From contig CAMOTT010000047.1 of assembly GCA_946626015.1 (NCBI GenBank), positions 1-11,388 of the forward strand: a stretch of DNA of 11,388 bases, read 5' to 3'. Below the pieces are notes generated by a model. That model was given only the letters and a program-made list of their open reading frames with translations. It ran no database searches and was not told the origin of the DNA. Both the position numbers and the translations under genes were made by a program. Positions 6,181 to 11,388 of the stretch are shown piece by piece. This DNA is from an uncultured Clostridia bacterium. Lineage in GTDB: Bacteria > Bacillota > Clostridia > Oscillospirales > Acutalibacteraceae. Positions within the stretch are counted from its first letter, which is position 1. Each line of letters starts with the position of its first letter.

Positions 6181-7779
6181 ATGAATAGATTTTTGAAAAC
6201 GGCGCTTTCGATGGTACTGGTTTTTGCCATTGTTTTCTCTGTTCCCGTCCGGTTCAGCGCCGCCGTAACGGAGGAGGAAAACCTGCCTACGGTCTACGTT
6301 GTGGGTCAGGGTGTCTGGCTGGAGAACGGTCAAGGCGAGATCATCTACCCGAGCCCCTTCAACGCCGACGCGGAGTATATCTCCAATGCGGCAAAAAGCC
6401 TTTCTCCCTCGTTCCTCAAGGGCTACTTGACCGGGGATTACGGAGATTACTGCCGGGAGCTTTGCAAGGCTGTTGATCCCGTCTTTGCTTCGGTCAGGCT
6501 GGACAAAAACGGCGAGCGCAAGCCGGGGGAGTCATATTATCCCCGCAGGACGCCGGAGCGGATGCTTTCCAACTTTGAAAACAGCGAATATAAAAAAACA
6601 GGCAAGTTCGGGCTCTTTGATTTTCAGTTTGATTACGATTGGAGGATCGACCCTTTCCAGACAGCGGACGAGCTGGAGGAATACATAGACGCCGTTCTTG
6701 AGCTCACCGGTGCGGCCAAGGTCAACCTTGTGGGCAGGTGTCTGGGTGTGATTGAGACCATGGCCTACCTGCAAAGGTACGGCACCTCCAAAATAAACAA
6801 ATACCTTATGTACTGCGGCGTGCTCTGGGGCACGGAGGTGTGCAGCAGCCCCTTTTCCGGCAAGGTGAAGCTCAAGCCCGGCGCCATAGATAATTTCGTT
6901 TACGCCGCGCTGGGCGGGGATCTGCTAATGGAGATCGTCAAGGATTCTGTTTCCATCCTAAACCGCACCCGGGGGCTCAAGCTGGCAACGGATTTCATAA
7001 ACCGGGTTTACGATGACGTCAAAGAGGAGATCACCCCGGAGCTTGTCATGCTGGTCTATGGCACAATGCCCTCGTTCTGGGCCATGCTTTCCGCAGAGGA
7101 TTACGAAGACGCGAAGCGGCTGATCTTCAGCGGCGGCAGAGAGCAGGAATACGCCGGGCTGATAGAAAAGATCGACAACTACAACGATAAAGTCCGCCTG
7201 AAGTCGGCGGAGATCCTTAAAGCCGCGGAGGCGGAGGGGGTCAAAATAGGCAACGTCTGCAAATACGGCAGCCAGATAATTCCCGTAACAGAGGAGCCGG
7301 AGGTAAATTCGGATATGTTCGTGTCGCTCTGGTCATCCTCTTTAGGAGCGACGGCGGGGGAGTTCAATAAGCCCCTTGACGAAAGCTATTTAAGCCTTGC
7401 CGGGGAAAACGGCACATACAAATACATTTCCGCGGATCATCAGGTGGACGCTTCCACCTGCCTGTTCCCGGAGAGCACCTGGATAATAAAGAACATGGAG
7501 CACAGGGATTTCCCCGAGTGCGTGGACAGGGAGATCATCCTGCCGTTCATGCGCTTTAACGGGCAGATGACCGTTTACGACAGGGAGTCGGCGCCCCGGT
7601 TCCTTGTTTACGATAAAGCATCTTCATCACTCCGTCCGCTGACTGAGGAGAACAGCAAAACCGAGCAGGTAAACAGCGGCAGTATTTTCGTTCTTTTGAG
7701 TCGCCTGATAGTGAACGTGGTGAAGCTGCTTATAAATTCTATAAAAACAACGCAAAACAGGGGGGGAATTTTTAAATGA
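6181..7779 (+). CDS. Secreted LCAT-like alpha/beta hydrolase with Cys in the nucleophile elbow (paralogue A)
   Basis: This 532-residue protein starts with a signal peptide (basic M-N-R-F-L-K, hydrophobic core 7-23, likely cleavage after S-A-A at 26-28) and has no lipobox, so it is probably secreted. The body resembles lipases/acyltransferases of the LCAT type: Y-D-W-R-I-D at 152-157, a beta strand and elbow V-N-L-V-G-R-C-L-G at 181-189, and a G-T-M-P-S-F-W lid-like motif at 294-300. The elbow has Cys187 where the family has serine; the codon is TGT at 6739-6741. Candidate partners are Asp419 or Asp423 and His441 in E-H-R-D-F-P. A C-terminal hydrophobic or amphipathic segment (about 500-520) may touch the membrane. 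AAGGAAG lies six bases before the ATG. The stop overlaps the start of paralogue B by four bases (ATGA), which suggests translational coupling. The substrate is unknown; the family assignment rests on motifs and is less certain than the fold. Confidence 0.78.
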   Translation: MNRFLKTALSMVLVFAIVFSVPVRFSAAVTEEENLPTVYVVGQGVWLENGQGEIIYPSPFNADAEYISNAAKSLSPSFLKGYLTGDYGDYCRELCKAVDPVFASVRLDKNGERKPGESYYPRRTPERMLSNFENSEYKKTGKFGLFDFQFDYDWRIDPFQTADELEEYIDAVLELTGAAKVNLVGRCLGVIETMAYLQRYGTSKINKYLMYCGVLWGTEVCSSPFSGKVKLKPGAIDNFVYAALGGDLLMEIVKDSVSILNRTRGLKLATDFINRVYDDVKEEITPELVMLVYGTMPSFWAMLSAEDYEDAKRLIFSGGREQEYAGLIEKIDNYNDKVRLKSAEILKAAEAEGVKIGNVCKYGSQIIPVTEEPEVNSDMFVSLWSSSLGATAGEFNKPLDESYLSLAGENGTYKYISADHQVDASTCLFPESTWIIKNMEHRDFPECVDREIILPFMRFNGQMTVYDRESAPRFLVYDKASSSLRPLTEENSKTEQVNSGSIFVLLSRLIVNVVKLLINSIKTTQNRGGIFK

Positions 7780-9305
7780 GAAAAACATTCAAAGCAGCGG
7801 TATCAATTATTTTTTCGGCAATTTTTCTGCTTTCGTTAGTCATTCCCGGCTACGCAAAGGAGACAAAAAAGATCATTCCCACGATCCTTGTGGCGGGTCA
7901 GGGCTCGCCGCTGACAAATCAAGACGGGGTGGACGTATACCCCCTTGAGTTGAAAAGCTTTGACAAGGATTTCATAACAAACGCTCTGAACAAGCTCAAC
8001 CCGACGTTCCTCAAGGGCTATGTCACCGGCGACTACAGCGACTACTGCGACGCGATCTGCGAAATCCTGGATCCCGTATTCGCGCCCTTCAGGCTGGACG
8101 AAAACGGGGAAGACCCCAACGGCCTGAGCCCGAGGAAAAGCTTCACAGTGAACGCCAAGGAGCAGATGTACCGCTTTAATTACGACTGGCGCATGGATCC
8201 CATTGAGACGGCGGACAAGCTCAACGATTATATCGATTTTATCATCGATAAAACAGGCTCAAGCAAGGTGAACATTATCGGCAGATGTCTTGGCGCCAAT
8301 ATCGTCACCTCCTACATCTCCGGGTACGGCGTGGAAAAGCTCAACAAATACCTTATATACTGCGGCGTGCTTTGGGGCACGGAGCTGTGCAGCAGCCTGT
8401 TCAAGGGCAGCTTCAACCTCAGCGCGGACGGAGTTGAAAGCTTTGCCCTCAATTCCCTTGAAAACGATTTTGTGATGAATTTGATCAAAGGCTCGGTCTC
8501 CCTGCTCAACAAGACGGGCGGCCTGAACCTTGCCGCCGATTTTGTAAACAAGATCTATGACCAGATCAAGGACGATCTTGTTCCCAGACTTGTCCTGCTG
8601 ATGTTCGGCACAATGCCCTCATACTGGAGCATGGTCGCTCCCTGGGATTATGACGAGGCAAAGGCTTTTGTTTTCTCAGACGGCAGAGAAGTGGAATATG
8701 TCGGCCTTATCAGGAAGATCGACAACTACCACGAAAAAATCCAGCTCTGCGTGGAGAACATTCTCAAAGAGGCTGAGTCACAGGGTCTTGTGATCGGCAA
8801 TATCTGCAAATACGGCAGGGTGCTCATCCCCGTGGTGGAGGACGTTTCCCTCAATGCCGACGAGATGGTTTCCGTCTACGTTTCCTCTCTTGGCGCAACC
8901 TCCAACGCTTACGATCAAGCCCTTGACAGCGAGTATATCCAAAACGCCAAAGATAACGGCACATACAAGTACATTTCCCCCGACAAGCAGGTGGACGCCT
9001 CCACCTGTATGTTCCCGGAAAACACATGGTTCGTCAAGAATGTGGGTCACAGGAACTTCCCCTCCTGCATAGAGACGGATATTATGATCCCCTTCTTCAG
9101 GTATGACGGAGAAATGACGGTGGACAGCGATAAAAACATTCCCCAGTTTATGGTCTGCGATGATGAGGCAAACACAGTCGCTCCCATGACGCAGAAAAAC
9201 GCAAGGACAGAGGGCGCTGTGGTGAAGACCCTCAGAATGTTGTGGAAGAACATTTACGAAGGAGTAAAGGCGCTGCTCATCAAACTGCACATCATCAAAC
9301 AGTGA
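7776..9305 (+). CDS. Secreted LCAT-like alpha/beta hydrolase with Cys in the nucleophile elbow (paralogue B)
   Basis: This 509-residue protein is a tandem paralogue of the preceding gene. In the elbow region, residues 165-204 here match 181-220 of A at 24 of 40 positions. It has its own signal peptide (hydrophobic core about 8-24, likely cleavage after G-Y-A at 25-27). Y-D-W-R-M-D lies at 136-141, the elbow V-N-I-I-G-R-C-L-G at 165-173 with Cys171 (TGT at 8286-8288), the lid-like G-T-M-P-S-Y-W at 278-284, candidate acids Asp403/Asp407 and candidate His425 in G-H-R-N-F-P. From elbow to histidine the two proteins align without any net gap; A has 16 extra residues before the Y-D-W-R motif. It lacks the long hydrophobic tail of A and ends in a basic amphipathic stretch. 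The ribosome binding site is only a run of seven G, and the ATGA overlap points to coupled translation. The GH3-like gene follows after 41 bp. Confidence 0.78.
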   Translation: MRKTFKAAVSIIFSAIFLLSLVIPGYAKETKKIIPTILVAGQGSPLTNQDGVDVYPLELKSFDKDFITNALNKLNPTFLKGYVTGDYSDYCDAICEILDPVFAPFRLDENGEDPNGLSPRKSFTVNAKEQMYRFNYDWRMDPIETADKLNDYIDFIIDKTGSSKVNIIGRCLGANIVTSYISGYGVEKLNKYLIYCGVLWGTELCSSLFKGSFNLSADGVESFALNSLENDFVMNLIKGSVSLLNKTGGLNLAADFVNKIYDQIKDDLVPRLVLLMFGTMPSYWSMVAPWDYDEAKAFVFSDGREVEYVGLIRKIDNYHEKIQLCVENILKEAESQGLVIGNICKYGRVLIPVVEDVSLNADEMVSVYVSSLGATSNAYDQALDSEYIQNAKDNGTYKYISPDKQVDASTCMFPENTWFVKNVGHRNFPSCIETDIMIPFFRYDGEMTVDSDKNIPQFMVCDDEANTVAPMTQKNARTEGAVVKTLRMLWKNIYEGVKALLIKLHIIKQ

Positions 9306-9346
9306 CGGCCGGTTTGACCGTATTTTGAAGAATAGAGGAGATTATT

Positions 9347-11020
9347 ATGGGCTTATCAGGTTTGGGCGTGTTCCTTGGCAAGGTCGCCTTCGGGCAGATG
9401 AAACACTATACCAAGATACCCGCCAAAACGCAGGAAAAACTGCTTAAAAAAATAATAAGGAAAAACCGCAATACCGAATACGGCAAAAAGTACGGCTTTT
9501 CCAAAATAAAGTCGCTTGAGGATTTTCAAAAGAATGTTCCTCTCTCCACGTACAGCGATTATGAGGACTATGTGGACAGAGAGGTGAAAAACGGGGAAAA
9601 GAAGCTCCTGACGGCCAACTATGTGGTGCGTTACTGCTCCAGCTCCGGCAGCGTGGGCAAGCCCAAGATTCTGCCCAAAACCGCGCCGGATCTCTGGGTC
9701 ATGCAGTGTCTGGGCTTTTCCTCCTCGGTGGCCTGCGCCTACAATTATTTCAAGGCTCGGGGCGAGAAGTTCAACGAACAGCGCGGCCCTCTTGTGATGG
9801 TTCTCACCGGCCATCCCCTGGAGAACGGCAAGATGTGCAACGGCGCCGGTCAGGTTCCCCTGTCTTATCTTAAGGCGATTACCCCTATGTTCTCCACCAC
9901 GCCTCTGGATGTGCTCTATCCGGAGCATGAGGAGCTGCTGGATATCTCCTACCTTCAGCTGCGTTTTGCCCTGGAGGACACAAGGGTCAGCTATATAGGC
10001 TCTCTTGTGGTGACCCTGCTCACAACCATGTTCGACTACCTTGAGGAAAACTGGGAGCTTCTCTGCAACGATATCGAAAAGGGCACCATGGATCCCGGGG
10101 TCAAAATGACGGACGAGATCCGCAAAAAATTCTCCAAAAAATTCAAGCCCAATCCCAAAAGAGCCGCAGAGCTCCGCCGGGAGTTTGAAAAGGGCTTTGA
10201 CACCCCCATCGCCCCCAGAATTTGGCCCCGCCTTCAGTGGGCTTACGGTATGGTCGGCTCAAACCTTGAAATATATGTGGAGAAGTTAAGGCGCTCCATC
10301 GGGGATATCCCCATCCACAATATGGGCTACGCCGCGGCGGAAGGCTTTTTTGCCGTTCCGGTGGAGCTCAACGTGAGCGACAGCGCCCTTGTACCTTATT
10401 CGGTGTTCCTTGAGTTCCTGCCCCTTGACGCCCCCGAGGGCGCAACACCCCTGACAATGGACAAGCTTGAAGTGGGCAAGGAGTATGAGCTGATCGTCAC
10501 CAACCGCTCCGGTCTGTACCGTTACAGGATCGAGGACGTTGTAAAGGTGACCGGTATGTACAACAACACCCCCAGGGTGGAGTTCGTCTACCGCCTGAAC
10601 CTGGGCATGAACATCGCCAACGAAAAGACCTCCACCCAGATGCTGGATTGGTGCGTAAAGCAGATCTGCGAAAAGAAGGGCGTCACAACGGAAGGGCACA
10701 GCTTCTATTCCGACTACAGCACCAACCCTCCACATTACGTTATGCTGGTTGAACCCACAAGCCCCGTGGATGTCTCGGAGAGCAAGGCATATGCCGATAT
10801 CCTTGACGAGAGCATGAAGGCCTGTAACGAGAAGTATTTCAAATACAGGCGCTGGGGCATGATAGGCGACCCGGAGGTGCTCTTCCTCCAGCCCGGTTCA
10901 TATAACGCTTACAGGGAAATGCTCTTCAACCGGGGAGTTATCCTCAATCAGGTCAAGCCCGTAACGGTCATAAACACCGATGAGAGGAAGGAGTTCTTCT
11001 TCTCCCGTGTTATAAAATAG
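9347..11020 (+). CDS. GH3-family acyl-adenylating (acyl-amido synthetase-like) protein
   Basis: This 557-residue protein matches the GH3 family, best known from plants, where members activate a carboxylic acid with ATP and join it to an amino acid. Visible marks are V-P-L-S-T-Y-S-D-Y (64-72), the nucleotide loop S-S-S-G-S-V-G-K-P-K (98-107), Y-A-A-A-E-G-F-F (328-335), the Y-E-L-I-V-T-N-R-S-G-L-Y-R-Y-R-I-E-D-V-V block (380-399, with Asp397), and R416 followed by N-I-A-N-E-K-T (422-428). No signal peptide is convincing, so it should be cytoplasmic. Length is close to that of plant GH3 proteins. GAGGAG lies six bases before the ATG. It is the last gene of the operon and is followed by a strong terminator. 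The acid and amine substrates are unknown, and bacterial GH3 proteins are poorly studied. The fold assignment is firm; ligase activity is inferred from the family. Confidence 0.9.
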   Translation: MGLSGLGVFLGKVAFGQMKHYTKIPAKTQEKLLKKIIRKNRNTEYGKKYGFSKIKSLEDFQKNVPLSTYSDYEDYVDREVKNGEKKLLTANYVVRYCSSSGSVGKPKILPKTAPDLWVMQCLGFSSSVACAYNYFKARGEKFNEQRGPLVMVLTGHPLENGKMCNGAGQVPLSYLKAITPMFSTTPLDVLYPEHEELLDISYLQLRFALEDTRVSYIGSLVVTLLTTMFDYLEENWELLCNDIEKGTMDPGVKMTDEIRKKFSKKFKPNPKRAAELRREFEKGFDTPIAPRIWPRLQWAYGMVGSNLEIYVEKLRRSIGDIPIHNMGYAAAEGFFAVPVELNVSDSALVPYSVFLEFLPLDAPEGATPLTMDKLEVGKEYELIVTNRSGLYRYRIEDVVKVTGMYNNTPRVEFVYRLNLGMNIANEKTSTQMLDWCVKQICEKKGVTTEGHSFYSDYSTNPPHYVMLVEPTSPVDVSESKAYADILDESMKACNEKYFKYRRWGMIGDPEVLFLQPGSYNAYREMLFNRGVILNQVKPVTVINTDERKEFFFSRVIK

Positions 11021-11023
11021 TAT

Positions 11024-11039
11024 TGTTATTTAAATAACA
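11024..11039. other. 16-bp perfect AT-rich palindrome after the GH3 gene
   Basis: TGTTATTTAAATAACA is its own reverse complement and begins four bases after the GH3 stop codon. It could be a protein-binding site or a weak 3' hairpin. No known operator is recognised. Confidence 0.45.
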
Positions 11040-11064
11040 TAGCTTGCGTTTCCACCGCAAAAAC

Positions 11065-11102
11065 AAAGCCCGGGGATTTTTTAAAGGATCCCCGGGCTTT
11101 TT
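11065..11102 (+). terminator. Intrinsic terminator of the right-hand operon
   Basis: A perfect 13-bp stem (11065-11077 with 11088-11100) with a GCCCGGGGAT core encloses a 10-base loop and ends in TTTTT (11098-11102). It begins 44 bases after the GH3 stop codon. This is the only strong terminator on the plus strand between 5159 and here, which supports one four-gene transcript. Confidence 0.92.
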
Positions 11103-11343
11103 GCGCCGGACATAAAAATTGTGCAGTTTATAATTTAAAAATTTTATTCTGACAAGCAAAAATTATTCGCCGCAGGGGCGGATTTTGCCCGCTCAAAGCC
11201 TCAGGCAAAAAAACAAAAAATTCCCCCCTACAACATATGGTTGTTTAGGATGAAAAAAAGAGCAGATATAGGAAGGGCAAATGCGAACGCCCGGGGAGGT
11301 GTGAGAATATGGAAAAAAGATAAAAAAAGATTGAAAAAAGGTG
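11103..11343. other. Intergenic stretch without a supported gene
   Basis: The first half is AT-rich and the second half very purine-rich on the plus strand. I see no tRNA, riboswitch or convincing coding region. A strong-looking GGAGGTGTG (11295-11303) stands nine bases (counted from GGAGG) before an ATG at 11309, but that frame closes after four codons (M-E-K-R). A 39-codon basic frame from 11250 lacks a ribosome binding site. Confidence 0.6.
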
Positions 11344-11372
11344 TTGACAAAGGGAGAGAAAGGTGGTAATAT
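11344..11372 (+). promoter_or_regulatory. Strong extended promoter reading out of the window
   Basis: A perfect TTGACA (11344-11349) and TAATAT (11367-11372) are separated by 17 bases, with TG one base before the -10 box (11364-11365). Transcription would start near 11379 and run off the window end. The strength of the match and the absence of a start codon before the end would fit a stable RNA operon or a gene with a leader, but the target is not visible. Confidence 0.78.
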
Positions 11373-11388
11373 AACAAGGCGCCTTTGA

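Noticed and set aside
11250..11369. 39-codon lysine/arginine-rich open frame
   Set aside because: No ribosome binding site at a proper distance; the frame is open because the stretch is purine-rich, and its end runs into the outgoing promoter.

Overview
The window looks like a chromosomal piece of an anaerobic Firmicute of the class Clostridia, most likely near the Ruminococcaceae/Oscillospiraceae. This is inferred from consensus sigma-A promoters, strong GGAGG-type ribosome binding sites, a class III glutamine synthetase, simple Gram-positive signal peptides and a coding GC content in the mid-50s. No rRNA or other marker is present to prove the placement.

Left part (1-1304): an AT-rich gene for a GIY-YIG nuclease with a C-terminal DUF4357 domain (165-998, minus strand) lies between two inverted copies of a ~55-bp intergenic repeat (1-55 and 1094-1152). 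The right copy runs into a row of very compact hairpins with three-base loops (1172-1230). The same 29-base hairpin core appears a third time inside the guaA terminator (1258-1304). The nuclease gene has its own ribosome binding site and terminator and looks like an acquired accessory gene.

Middle part (1300-5066, minus strand): class III glutamine synthetase followed 30 bp later by GMP synthase (guaA). They probably form one operon from a perfect TTGACA/TATAAT promoter at 5037-5066. The first enzyme makes glutamine; the second uses it as nitrogen donor for GMP. A 10-bp perfect inverted repeat covers the predicted transcription start.

Right part (5159-11102, plus strand): an extended -10 promoter drives four closely spaced genes ending at a strong intrinsic terminator. 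They are a YdjC/ChbG-type carbohydrate deacetylase, two tandem paralogous secreted alpha/beta hydrolases that resemble the LCAT lipase/acyltransferase family, and a GH3-type acyl-adenylating enzyme. Both hydrolases have cysteine in place of serine in the nucleophile elbow (G-R-C-L-G) and share eight cysteines in register. A deacetylase, two putative cysteine-nucleophile acyl hydrolases/transferases and a GH3 ligase could form an undescribed acyl or amide modification pathway. This is the most interesting part of the window, but the joint function is inferred from gene order only.

End (11103-11388): about 240 bp without a supported gene, then a strong extended promoter (11344-11372) pointing out of the window.
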